Assembly: GCF_910592395.1 (NCBI RefSeq)
Contig: NC_088321.1
Span: 6,698,001-6,762,000 of the forward strand
DNA length: 64,000 nt
From: Lineus longissimus
Taxonomy: Eukaryota > Nemertea > Pilidiophora > Heteronemertea > Lineidae
Reading direction: 5' to 3'
Under the pieces are notes generated by a model that was not told where the DNA came from, searched no databases, and saw only the letters and a list, made by a program, of their open reading frames with translations. Shown here in pieces: positions 9,961-19,735 of the stretch. The translations under genes and the position numbers were made by a program. How positions within the stretch are numbered: position 1 is the first letter of the stretch; each line of letters begins with the position of its first letter.

Positions 9961-11533
9961 TTGTTTTTACTGAGCCGATCGCCAGGACCCGAGGGATGTG
10001 GTTTTCGACACGTATCTCCGAAACTGCCGCACGGAACGACCTGAAATTTGGTTAGGTTACGTTTCATAACCTGCTAACGAACAACGTGTACTTTATTTTT
10101 GCAGCCGTTGCTTACTTTTTTAGTTTTCGGGTGATTTTTGATGAAAATCGCCGGTTCTGAACCGTTCCGGTAATAGCACTGCCTCCCGCGTTTTTACCGA
10201 TTAGGCAAGTTGCTCAACGTTGATCTGTCCTGACCTGAACAGGTGGGAGGATACCCGCTACATGGAAGAGCCAACAGACATTTCGTCTACGCATTCTAGA
10301 CTGGGTGAGTGTGAATTTTTCGTGATTGTAATCGCCCTCAAATTTGTGTTGAAACACTGCATCAGACAAAATTAACTCATCAGAGGTCAAGAAAAGGATC
10401 TTAAGAATATATATTCGCTGTTAGCTTGGGTGATTATAGGGAGCACGTCCATCTTTTGAGGCAAACTTGTCATCCGAAAGTTTCCAGATCCCCGCAATGG
10501 CGGATATACATTCATCAAAAAAATTACGAATTCGGGCAAGTTTCATCAAACTGTGCGCCTTAAACACCTAAGAATGTCTCAAAATCACCCAGACTCTACA
10601 CATGAGATATACCTTCACTGAAAATAATTGCTGAAACCTCGCTTAACGTGTCGCGAGTGCTGAAAGCAACAGTTTTGGAGATCGTTTTTCTGTACATCCT
10701 GCTCACTCCTGTAGAAATGTACAGTAAAGCACGTATACACGTGCAGTGTAAATGGACACACGAATGTACACACCTTCTGAAAATATTGTCAGCAAAGGTG
10801 ATAAGTGTTTGTTCTGAATTATGACAATGAAATTCATAGACTATTAGCAGGTAGTCAGTGTCTGTTGGTCTTAATAATGAATGATAAAACTTCTGGTGAA
10901 GTTAAAATATTACCTCGCTCTGTTTTACAGCCTGACGGGGATGATCAGCATCTGTTCTGTTCTGCGACCGCATCAGTCACGGATATAGGAGCCTTGACCA
11001 CGAGGAGCTGATGAGGCAAAGTCGTATAACTGTCTTAACCTTGACATCGGTGCAGTGCTGAATTTGCCGTCCGAAGACAAACCAGTATAACATTCCAGCC
11101 GTATTTCGTTCTTTTTCACTGTAATACTTTTACTTCAAAAAGACTGAATAAATAAACCTACTGTGGCAGTTAGTTTAAAAAGATATTATTGCATGTTACG
11201 TTTTTACTCTTAGTGCTGATAGGTCATACCCCTTGGGCCTGGCCGTAACCTTGCATACTGGTTGTCTCGATGCCGTATGCTATGACCATGTATATATCTA
11301 CTGGACTGGTTTGTTGCACCATGTCGAAGGAATTTTATGTAGAGATCAAGACACTTCCTTCGCATCACAATCTACACCTCAAAAGAATGGTTGTAAAAAT
11401 CCTTTGCCATGATTCCCGGTTGCCCCTATGTTGTGACCATGCATGCATCAATGGCCTGGGATGTTGCAACCTACACTTCAAAGGAATGCGAAGTCTAAAT
11501 CACATTTATTTTTTGTCCCCAGGTTGTGACTTT

Positions 11534-12109
11534 CCTAACAGCAATTGCAGACCATATCCCTGGTGATAGTGTTTTGTCATCTTAAAAATGAGCACCAGGA
11601 CAAAGCACCAAAAACCTGCCACTTAAGATCAGATCAGAAGTTACCTACGTGGTGCCAGTACCCACAAGTGCATGATTGACACCTAGATCATTTGAAGAAA
11701 AAACTGGCAGCAGAACCATGTGTGCATGGAGGGAGGTATTATAATATAAATACTGTGGAGACGCAATGTATTATTGGTCGTCCCAACATTGGGAGCTTTC
11801 ATCCCCGATGGCCAACTGGTTTTACCTCACTCGACCAGAAAACTCATCAAAAGATACGAAAGATGTTGAGATTCAGATTACATTTGCTTGTTGTCTGCTG
11901 GATTCTGACCATCCATATGCTGAGTTGTTGCAGTCCCAGAACCATCGCTAATTCTAGTATTTATGATGCACCTACTGTCACAACCTAATTCAGCTGGTTA
12001 TTCAGGGTTATTTGCCTCTGATTTATCTGGTTATATCCTGGTGCAAACCTAATTTCTCAACATGACAAAATACTTTCACCAGGGATATGGTCTGCAATTT
12101 GCTGTTAGG
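11534..12109. mobile_element. MITE with about 46 bp inverted ends
   Basis: The left end CCTAACAGCAATTGCAGACC continues as ATATCCCTGGTGATAGTG. The right end is the inverse with a few mismatches and one indel. The interior has no convincing ORF. A target duplication could not be fixed. Confidence 0.7.
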
Positions 12110-12150
12110 CGAATTGCCCAATACTAGTTAATGTTAAACATTCATTAAGA

Positions 12151-12990
12151 TTAAGCATTCATTAAATCACTGTAATCAATGTATTTTTCATAGTACATGC
12201 CGAAAGGCAATGTAGAGATGCCATCCTCTAAGATGAAACGTTTGTCATCGAAAGGGCTTAAGCTTTTCTTGTCAATCTCTTCCAGATACATTTGATGCTT
12301 TTTCTGACCTCAGATAACGCATTTTGTGATTAAAAGTCTTAGTGTTTTCAAGACAATCAACGTAGTCATCAAATGTAATAGACTTCTTCACTACATTACT
12401 AGCGATTCCCTTCAATTTCTTTGTTTCTGAATTTTTAGTCGAGCCTTGCTCTCCAGACATAGGGTGATATGAATAAAGACTAGCAAATGCTTTTACTCCG
12501 GTTTTGTACAGGAAGGCCTAGTGTAAATGTACATGGAGATTTAGATAAAAGCATTTCCTAGTCTTTATTCATATCACCCAATGCCTTGGTTCTGTACGCA
12601 TACATCTTACTTCTCAAGGCAATGAATTCTATCATTTCGTCTCCTCCCAGCTCATCCTTAAAGTAGCCTGGCACTTTCTTCTTGCTAGTGTCGTAAAGAG
12701 GATGATCCTTTTGGTAATTACTGAAGTCGAAGTGATCCTTTAACCCTTTGAGGTCTGCTGTTAAATCGTCGGTTTTGATCTTCAAAACGAAAGAATCCGT
12801 GTCCAAATAAAGAAGTTCTAGGTTTTTCTCACCAAAGTAAGGTTGAAGTATGTTGTAGCAGAATTCATACATCAGCAGCTTGGACAAGTCCAGTACTGCA
12901 GCTCCTATGTAGATTGGCTTGTTGAACTTAATTGATGTTTTCCTCATGCAAATTGCCGCGCTACTTTCGTCAAAGATGTTAATCGATGAA
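12151..12990 (-). pseudogene. Polinton A DNA polymerase B, C-terminal part
   Basis: The minus strand encodes the palm and thumb end of a protein-primed family B polymerase: KPIYIGAAVLDLSK, YLDTDSF (motif C, the DTD metal-binding site), the FIALRSKMYAY segment, KKSITFDDY and a terminal LEDGISTLPFG block ending at a stop at 12151. It is cut at 12990 by Polinton B, and the upstream residues continue at 37432-37556. A 118 bp palindromic MITE (12462-12579) interrupts it again. Catalytic motif C is intact, but the gene cannot be expressed whole. Confidence 0.85.
12462..12579. mobile_element. Short palindromic MITE inside the A polymerase gene
   Basis: It is 118 bp long with ends GGGTGATATGAATAAAGACT and the inverse, arms about 35 bp. 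It disrupts the polymerase frame between the SKMYAY block and the KKLKGIAS block. No duplication of the target was seen. Confidence 0.85.
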
Positions 12991-13335
12991 AGTAGTTTAG
13001 AAAAGCCGGTTCTGGCCCTTAGGTCACTTCGAGTCAGAATCAACCTAGGATAACTCAGTCAACTCAACTAACACAACTCTGACTCAATTATCCAACTGCG
13101 ATACTTTCCAACAACTCTGACTCAAACAAACCCCATTCACAACTCTGACTAAAGAATCCCACAGCTCACAAAATGTCATAAATGTCATAATTTTCAAAAT
13201 TTCTCATTTTTACAAAATTTCTACTTTTCAAAATTGTGAACAACCCCTTAGATACATTTATAAAATTATTTTACAAAATTTCATAAATTTCATAATTTTG
13301 TAAATTTCATAATTTTCTCTTATAATAAAAAGATG
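12991..13335. repeat. Polinton B left TIR
   Basis: 345 bp, inverse of 37087-37431 with very few differences. The outer half has repeated AACTCTGACTC units; the inner half is made of AT-rich TTTACAAAATTTCATAA-like runs. It ends exactly at the start codon of the first gene after TATAATAAAAAGATG, so it carries that gene's promoter. Confidence 0.95.
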
Positions 13336-13629
13336 TTTCCTACAAACGAAGATTGAGAATCAAGAATTACAAATTCTACAAATTATATAAAATTCAAAGA
13401 TTTACCAACTAACATTTGGTACAAAACTATTGAATTTGTAACTATACCAACAAAACAAGGTGAAGCTACAATTCTCAATCTCATAGATTCAGGCAATAAT
13501 GAAAAATCAGTATGGGCTACTTCAGTAATAAAGAAGAAAATTCATTCTGAACATAATTACATAAAATCAACTGGTTTGATAACAACAAAGAATGGTAAGA
13601 ATTTCTACAACTTCGATCTTGTTGTTTAA
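13333..13629 (+). pseudogene. Small OB-fold/ssDNA-binding-like protein of Polinton B, one stop
   Basis: A 99-codon frame starts at the inner TIR edge. It matches the intact gene at 44939-45238 almost residue for residue in pattern (KFKDLP..WYK near the start, WATSVIKKKI mid, GKNFYNFDL at the end), but carries a TGA at 13354-13356, codon 8. A paralogue is at 44627-44890. The family is common in animal Polintons. An OB-fold single-strand DNA-binding role is a guess from its size and strand-rich pattern, not proven. The stop explains why simple ORF finding misses the gene. Confidence 0.7.
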
Positions 13630-13772
13630 TAAAATGACTCAAAAGCAACTGGTCTACAAATTTGGAGATCAGTCCACATCTGAGTTACTAATTTCATAGA
13701 GTCTTTTCAACTCTATAAAGTCAGTTATCTCATTACTTTTGTCACAAACGCTTTAAAAGCCCATACATATTT

Positions 13773-14243
13773 CTATGATGAATTTGTAGTCATTTCAGAT
13801 ACTTGATAAGCTAACGTTTCTTTCTCTTGAATAATCAGTTCAAATTCGCTTGCTGATATAAGATCATTATTGATTGATTTTGATACTAAATTATTGATAG
13901 AATTTAAACAAGATTTATTCTTAGACATAATAGTATAATGTTTTTTTGTCTTTTTCTTCAATTGAGGTAAAACAATTTTTCCACTTAATCCAAGGATTGT
14001 ACAAAATATAGAGACAGGTATAGTCACTACATTTGTAATAACTCCACCAGCTCCAATACTTCCAATGGTTATTCCAGCTATAAAAAACGTGGTTTCAAAC
14101 CAATGTATAATACTTGACGCTTTTTTATATTTACAATATAATTTTGACCTCTTATTTATTTCTAATTCTAATTGAGATATCAATTCTTGTATCTTTTCAT
14201 ATCTAAATTCATCTTGTTCAGGAATTCCATCTGTGTTGTCCAT
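13773..14243 (-). CDS. Conserved Polinton membrane protein, two hydrophobic helices
   Basis: The 156-residue ORF has a helical head (RYEKIQELISQLELEINKR, residues 14-32), two hydrophobic segments at about residues 52-72 and 74-94 with Gly-rich turns (GITIGSIGAGG), then a basic KKKTKKH stretch. The tail NNLVSKSINNDLISASEFEL is highly typical of a widespread Polinton-associated family of unknown role. The start follows AATAAATGG. It is intact and sits downstream of the minor capsid-like gene on the same strand. A membrane role in particle assembly or entry is inference. Confidence 0.65.
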   Translation of the reverse strand: MDNTDGIPEQDEFRYEKIQELISQLELEINKRSKLYCKYKKASSIIHWFETTFFIAGITIGSIGAGGVITNVVTIPVSIFCTILGLSGKIVLPQLKKKTKKHYTIMSKNKSCLNSINNLVSKSINNDLISASEFELIIQEKETLAYQVSEMTTNSS

Positions 14244-14257
14244 TTATTTTAGTATTA

Positions 14258-14950
14258 TTATTTTTCGAATAGAATATCAATAGTACAAGGTGTATCAAAT
14301 TCAATCATGTCATCATTATGGTTTTTTATATCAATTTTCACAAATGTATGATCATATTGATCTATAATTACTTTTTCCTTAGATCGATATTCATGGATAT
14401 CTCCATATTGTTTTCCTTTTGGAATAAAGGTTGACACAATATCACTTCTCTTTCCATTAAATAAATTCTGTCTAGTATCAACTAAATTACAACATAGTCT
14501 ATATTGATGGTGTGGTAAAAATTTAGGATATGTCACTCCAGTTATAGTTTTCCTCGTATAACCACCATTACATCTCAATCCAAGAAATTCACATAAAGTT
14601 CTATGAAAAAATGGGGCAAAGTTTTCATTATTTAATTTAATTTGTATCCACCCTCTCTCTTTTAAATAGATTATATCTATAGCTTCATCAAGCCCTTTTT
14701 CAACAAGTGATTTTTGTATAACTTCATTATAAGTTTGAGGTGTGTAAAACCCATCAGGTATAGATATACTATCTTGACTTTCTATTTTATTACCCTTAAT
14801 AATAGCATATCTTAGATAATTATTATGAAGATTTCCTGATACATTATAGTATGTTGTAGGTATAATTGCCTTTATAATTTTAATGGTTTTATACTTGTGA
14901 ATAGGAATGTCTAAATGACATTCAAACGTGTTATATAGACGAACATTCAT
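14258..14950 (-). CDS. Putative minor capsid (penton-like) protein of Polinton B
   Basis: A 230-residue intact ORF. The head (TIKIIKAIIPTTYYNVSG) and middle (SIPDGFYTPQTYNEV) align in pattern with the A gene at 47243-47987. The C-terminal half has NLVDTRQNLFNGKRSDIVST and a strand-rich end, the signature shared by all three minor capsid-like genes here. Polintons encode a single jelly-roll minor capsid protein next to the major one; I assign it by elimination and beta-rich character. It is 4 bp from the upstream membrane protein gene on the same strand. Confidence 0.55.
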   Translation of the reverse strand: MNVRLYNTFECHLDIPIHKYKTIKIIKAIIPTTYYNVSGNLHNNYLRYAIIKGNKIESQDSISIPDGFYTPQTYNEVIQKSLVEKGLDEAIDIIYLKERGWIQIKLNNENFAPFFHRTLCEFLGLRCNGGYTRKTITGVTYPKFLPHHQYRLCCNLVDTRQNLFNGKRSDIVSTFIPKGKQYGDIHEYRSKEKVIIDQYDHTFVKIDIKNHNDDMIEFDTPCTIDILFEK

Positions 14951-14953
14951 GTT

Positions 14954-15542
14954 TTATTTATTATAATAATACGATGCTCTTTTTTTAAGTGTTTCAGAAT
15001 GTTTATATAATGTAACAACTACAAATATAACAATTGTAGCTATCACAAGAATAAGATGTTCTGCCAATATTCCTATTACACTAGCTGCTGCTTTTAAAAT
15101 AGTTGAGATAATTGATCCAATAATTCCAGGTAAAACAGCTAATGCTTTTATTCCTAATGATTTTAACCAATCTCTGAATTTAAGTCTCTTTAATTTTACT
15201 TGGAGGTTTATCAGGTTTAGGATTATCTTTTCCTGTAATTTTGCTCCAATAGTTGCACCAATTGCAGAAATAGCCATAATCACAGCTGTAACAATAGAGG
15301 CAATTCTCACCCCTTTTAATTTAAATAATGCCTTAATTCTTTCTCCTATAGGTTTGTTAGTATCATTAACTGTTTCTATTCTTTGATAAGCTATTTTTCT
15401 TGAAACATTTCTAATTTTTTCTTTTAAAAATTCTCTTGTTCTCTTAAACCTTTCTCCAACTTCATCTTTGATTTCTATCAACTTTTCTTTGAAACTTCTC
15501 AATTTTTCATAATCTTCTTTAAGTAAAGGCTCATTTTCATCA
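14954..15542 (-). pseudogene. Conserved Polinton membrane protein, C-terminal half (split gene)
   Basis: This is the C-terminal part of a gene whose N-terminal part lies at 18678-19301. A 3.1 kb transposon with an ATCA duplication separates them, and the frame is continuous if one ATCA is removed. It contains IASIVTAVIMAISAIGATIGA (first hydrophobic helix), LAVLPGIIGSIISTILKAA (second) and a third hydrophobic segment, AEHLILVIATIVIFVVVTLY. The series LPGIIGSIIS is a hallmark of this Polinton family; the A copy is at 49641-50588. Function unknown; virion membrane or capsid-associated protein suspected. Confidence 0.7.
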
Positions 15543-17178
15543 CACAGCTGTTTCAGCTAAGCCTAAACATGACATCGAAATAAACCATTCTGCCTACTAG
15601 CCTGCTGCCCAACAATTGGTCCATGCGAAAAGCCTGTTAACCGCTATGTAAACATTGTCGCCAATACACATCTCACACATTATCGCAATACCCATTCAGC
15701 CAAAGGGTTAATGCACTCATTGGCATCGTTCAAACATCAGCGCGCTTCTGTACACGTGCTCGAATTAGATACGACGGTTTTCATTGGCTCATAAGTTGTG
15801 TCACATGACCATTCACCCGGCAAGAAAATTTCATGAAATTTGGACCAAAATTAACGAAACAGTGGCGATTTCCATGTTTTTTATCGATTTTTCGACAAGT
15901 TACAGACTTTGGAATTCTTCAAGACTAGATAGCCGGGTAGGCATAATATCATATATCATAAATACCCCGGCTGTTTTGCATAACTCATTTCAGTTTCGTA
16001 CAGAATCGTGCGTTTATTTTGAAATTTCTCAAACTTTGATCTGCTCAAATTCAAAATGGCCGACTTGCAGACGGAGATTGAGATGGGGTGCCAAGTTCAT
16101 CGTACAACATCGAATTCCCTTGATCGTTATTTAGCAAAACGAGTTACTTCCAGTATTCATTTAAATCTTTACTTTTAAAATATATATCTATTTTATGTTA
16201 GTTTGCTGTCTATTCATGCAAAAAATGCATTTGAAAAACAAATGTCTAAAAATAGTTGAGTTTTGAAGTTCGATGGTCGGGTCTATTTTGGTGAAAGGGG
16301 TACAGCATGGGTAATAGTACAATAATAAGTCATGATCGTGCTTATGAACAAGCCATGAGTTAACATATACCATAGTGTTTATGTTGAAAATATCTTTACA
16401 GATGTAATTGATAAATATAGTCTTAAGAATTCGCCAAATATAGAAAAGTTCTTGGTATATTATCCACCTGTTAGCAAAATGAACTCGCCCATTGACCCAC
16501 ATTCCAGTTTGTTGTGGTATTTTTGTACAGGGTGATGCCAAAACAGTGCCTTTTGTTGACTGGTAAACAGTCCTTCAGTTACTAAAATGCCTTTTTCCTT
16601 TAATTTCAGCTGGTTGCATGGTGTGTACTGCAGATAACTTCTCGACTCAATCCGGCTGATGTGATGCTTTAGTTGATTCGAGAGGCTACATGTATATAGG
16701 CCCAGTACGTAGACATCATTGATCCGGCAGTGAACAAGATAAGTGGTAAGTTAAGCGATGTTTCCCTTCATCTATGTATTCACAAACAGATGATTGAAAT
16801 CATTATACTGTATTCCCGTAGGCTTTGTATGCATGTATTCTATTCTAATAAATTACTCTTTATTTCAGGTTCAGCCTCCAAGATGTGTCACCAGAAATGC
16901 AACCGACATTATAGACAGGCGTGATTACTACTCTGATTTTGGACTGATGGTAAGTTCCGAGGCTATTTTGATTGCAATTAAATATTATTTGAATCTACAT
17001 TGAAATAAAAGTGGACATCTGTAGGATACTTCCTTTCTTTCTCGAGATTCAACACTGGTCAGTGTCAGAATTGAATTAGAATAGAAGCTGTGTTTGTTGG
17101 AGCCACCCCAGTTACCCCCCCCCCCCCTCCCCCATTTAGCCACTGCCATTATGTTTACACTCGCCTTTACAATTCCAG

Positions 17179-17447
17179 GTATACTCGTCTTCAAAATGGA
17201 CCTGACTAGGAATGATGATGGTGACTTCCCTCCTCAGAAAAAAGCTCGGTTGGATTCAAAAGTTGGTGCAGGCGGTCATTGGCGATATTTCGGTCGTAAA
17301 CGCAAGAAGTCCAAGAAATCCACTGACAAATCAGGAAAACGTATATTCAATGTCGGCGACACGTGTTTGTTCAGATTGGACTCAAAAGTTTATCTTGGAA
17401 CCGTTCTTAGTCAAGTTGATGAACATCATTTCCAAATTGAGGACTAG
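17179..17447 (+). CDS. Last exon of a transposon gene
   Basis: After a TTACAATTCCAG acceptor the frame runs to a stop at 17445-17447. It is rich in Lys and Arg (KRKKSKKSTDKSGKR) and ends in a small strand-rich motif (DTCLFRLDSKVYLGTVLSQV) like an SH3/chromo-type fold. Earlier exon-like segments at about 16869-16951 and 16614-16735 precede it, the latter with stops. Probably the tail of the transposon's own protein; the class is not recognised. Confidence 0.4.
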
Positions 17448-17639
17448 ACAGGAACAGTGCGCACCTTCATTTGTCTGTCACTTTGATTAAAAGAAAGTTA
17501 AAGTTGAAACTTCTATAGCAAGGAATATGAAGATGTGAACTTTGTATTATTATTTTTTGAATGTATGAGTCTATTGAATGTAAATTAAATGCATATTGTG
17601 AATAATTAATAATAATAATATTGTGTACATTGAAATCAT

Positions 17640-18090
17640 GACTTTTAATTTTTGTGTACTGGTACTGCCTTGATATGTTGTCCTCTGTGACTGTTGTCTC
17701 ATCTCTCGGAATAACGAGACCCCAAGCTGGATGAGACACCTACATCCCCTGCATATAAAAGATAGGTTGTGACATAATGTCCTCTGTGACTGTTGTCTCA
17801 TCTCATTTAATAACAAGGCCTCAAGCGGGATGAGACAACTACATCCCTTGCCTATGATAATAAAGGTTGTGACATGTCCTTGGTGACTGTTGTCTCAACT
17901 TCACTCCCGGAATTACAAGACCCCAAGCTGGATGAGACACCCGTTGTCCTGCCTATGATATCATAGGTTGTGACCTGTCGATTTTTGCAACTAACTGTCT
18001 CATCTTGGTAGGCCTACAATAGGACACATTTGTCCTGCCTATATATACTATAGGTTAAGACCTGTTCTTTGCGACTATTTGTCTCATTTG
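17640..18090. repeat. Tandem array, about 110 bp unit
   Basis: Four diverged units repeat the series TGTGACTGTTGTCTCATCTC, then GGATGAGACA, then GGTTGTGACA. Units differ by small indels. No coding sense seen. It lies in the transposon's 3' part. Confidence 0.8.
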
Positions 18091-18093
18091 TGT

Positions 18094-18660
18094 ACAACAG
18101 GGCACCAATCTTTCATACCACAACATAAGTAATGGGCATGGCATTTTCAAATGACGACCATTCTTCACAACGAATAACGAAGTAGGCCCTTTTAAAATGC
18201 CTTTTATTTGTCTTTGCCTGAGTGCAAACCTAATCTAATCACAGCCATACAAAGCTATGTTATATGCAGAATATTAAAATGCTTTTTACAGAAGAATTGG
18301 TATCTGGGCTGAAACATAATAGAGGTGCAAACAATCATCAATATTTTTACAGAAAAACTCCATCAAAGTCATCTTTTATACACTACACAGTGCAGGCCCA
18401 AGCCTATCCAAGATGGCAGCCGGAATATAATACACAAAGCTTGGTTCAGGTCAAGTTGGTTCTAATAAACGCATGCAATCTTAATTACTACTAACACAAT
18501 TAAGGGGCATACATGGGTGGATTCAGGCCTTTTATGTAATCCTTAAGCGGTTGGGGTGAGGAACTGGGTTGTTTATTGGGGGAGCAATTAACACCTTCAT
18601 GCCAGCACCTCCCTAAAAAGCGGCGTCTGGTGCCGTCTGATTAAACTTGCGTTTCTATTC
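18094..18660. other. Non-coding end of the 3.1 kb transposon
   Basis: No gene or strong repeat seen between the tandem array and the right inverted end. Confidence 0.5.
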
Positions 18661-18677
18661 TAGCTGAAACAGCTGTG

Positions 18678-19301
18678 ATCAGAAACAGTTTCATCAATTT
18701 CAACAATAGTCATTTCTTCAATTTTAGTAATATTTTCATTTGCTAATGTAACTACATTTGATCCATCCATATCAGTTTCTTTTTCTTGATCTAATATTTT
18801 AGGCTCAGCAGTCATTGATTTCAATGGAACTCTTTCAGCTCCAGCAGGTGTTGGTTCAACAACATCTTTACCAAAAGTTGGTTCAAATTCATTCAAAAAA
18901 GCTTTTGGTAAACTTTTAAGCAAATTGCCTTCTTGTGTTGTCACTTTATATTTTTTGACATTTCCATCTTTATCTACATTTTTATAGTCAAGATACCATG
19001 TATTTTTTCCATCTTTAATTATATGTGATCGAAAAAGGTCAATGTCTTTTAGTATAAGTTTTTTCTCTAACATTTTGTCTAGTAAAAAATCATATGCTAG
19101 CTCATGTACACTACTTCTTCCACCTTGTCTTGTAGGCATATCAGGATCTAATTGTTGATTTATTGGATCATAATTATTTATTTGATCATAATTATTTATT
19201 TGCGCTTGTTCATTCACAATTTCTTCTTCTTGTGCTTCTGCTTGTTCATTCACAATTTCATCTTGTACATTATTGTCAAATATTGGGTTATTAATTTCCA
19301 T
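18678..19301 (-). pseudogene. Conserved Polinton membrane protein, N-terminal half (split gene)
   Basis: This is the N-terminal, soluble part of the gene continued at 14954-15542. Residues 15-55 are acidic and repetitive (NEQAEAQEEE, then NNYDQINNYDP, from tandem 18-21 bp units). A folded segment at about residues 60-165 follows (SSVHELAYDFLLDKMLEKK; FGKDVVEPTPAGAERVP). The A counterpart is the ORF at 50528-51154. The start lies in AAATAAATGG. The ORF runs 18 bp into the inserted transposon and stops there. Role unknown. Confidence 0.65.
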
Positions 19302-19305
19302 TTAT

Positions 19306-19716
19306 TTAAACAAATTTTTGTATTAATGGTGGTAATACAGCACCTGCAATAACTGAGCTTGTAATAAATGTTTTTTCATATTTTTTCTGTTGATCTGATT
19401 TTGTATAAAAATCATTTAATGTAGGTTTAGGATTAACAGACTCATACATTCTCATTGAATCACCCATATGCATAAAATCTCGTTTAGATATTTGTTCCTT
19501 TCTTCTTTGTTGAGCTAAATAGTCTAAATGTTGTAACCTTTTTTCACTCCATTCTTTTTGTGTCTTACTTAATTCTTCCATAGCTATATTATGTCTATGT
19601 ATTTCTTCTAATGATCCTTTTTTATCTAATTTATGAAATATTGCTGAACCACCTGTGAATGCTACAGCGTTAGCAATAGCTCCACCTATCATCATGCCTA
19701 TTGTTGCTAATGCCAT
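19306..19716 (-). CDS. Conserved Polinton protein, hydrophobic head and coiled coil
   Basis: The 136-residue ORF has a Gly/Ala-rich hydrophobic head (IGMMIGGAIANAVAFTGGSA, residues 6-25), the block HRHNIAMEELSKTQKEWSEK (residues 41-60), a charged coiled coil and a tail motif NDFYTKSDQQKKYE followed by a short hydrophobic end. The same order of blocks is in the A gene at 46876-47205. The family is widespread in animal Polintons, role unknown; the head could insert in a membrane. It diverges from the 480-residue gene through a 22 bp palindrome that holds both start codons. Confidence 0.7.
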   Translation of the reverse strand: MALATIGMMIGGAIANAVAFTGGSAIFHKLDKKGSLEEIHRHNIAMEELSKTQKEWSEKRLQHLDYLAQQRRKEQISKRDFMHMGDSMRMYESVNPKPTLNDFYTKSDQQKKYEKTFITSSVIAGAVLPPLIQKFV

Positions 19717-19735
19717 TTATTATATATAATAAATG
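19714..19735. promoter_or_regulatory. Palindromic divergent start region
   Basis: CATTTATTATATATAATAAATG is a perfect 22 bp palindrome (CATTTATTATA and its inverse). Its two ends are the start codons of the genes at 19716 (minus) and 19733 (plus). Each start therefore has the same AATAAATG context, with a TATA-like centre. It is probably a shared bidirectional promoter (inference). Confidence 0.6.

Larger units (their letters stand above)
9902..12150. other. Non-Polinton insert in element A, no clear gene
   Basis: About 2.2 kb separates the minor capsid-like gene from the polymerase end. Base composition is more balanced than in the flanking Polinton genes. It begins with a palindrome (9927-9960) and ends with a foldback element (11534-12109) that shares the AGACCATATCC motif with that palindrome. 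A possible first exon ends near 10304 at CTGGGTGAGT, but no coding frame is convincing. Confidence 0.5.
15543..18677. mobile_element. 3.1 kb DNA transposon inserted in Polinton B
   Basis: Terminal inverted repeats CACAGCTGTTTCAGCTA (17 bp, exact) are flanked by ATCA on both sides (15539-15542 and 18678-18681). Inside are plus-strand exon-like pieces with good splice sites (acceptors near 16613, 16868 and 17178; donor near 16952) and an array of about 110 bp tandem repeats at 17640-18090. No complete transposase is visible, so it is a decayed or non-autonomous copy. The family could not be named. Confidence 0.85.

Noticed and set aside
11692-11988. 98-codon ORF
   Set aside because: It lies within a MITE with inverted ends and has no domain.
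15784-16541. ORFs inside the 3.1 kb transposon (15784-16134 plus, 16188-16541 minus)
   Set aside because: No domain, no splice continuity with the better exons downstream.
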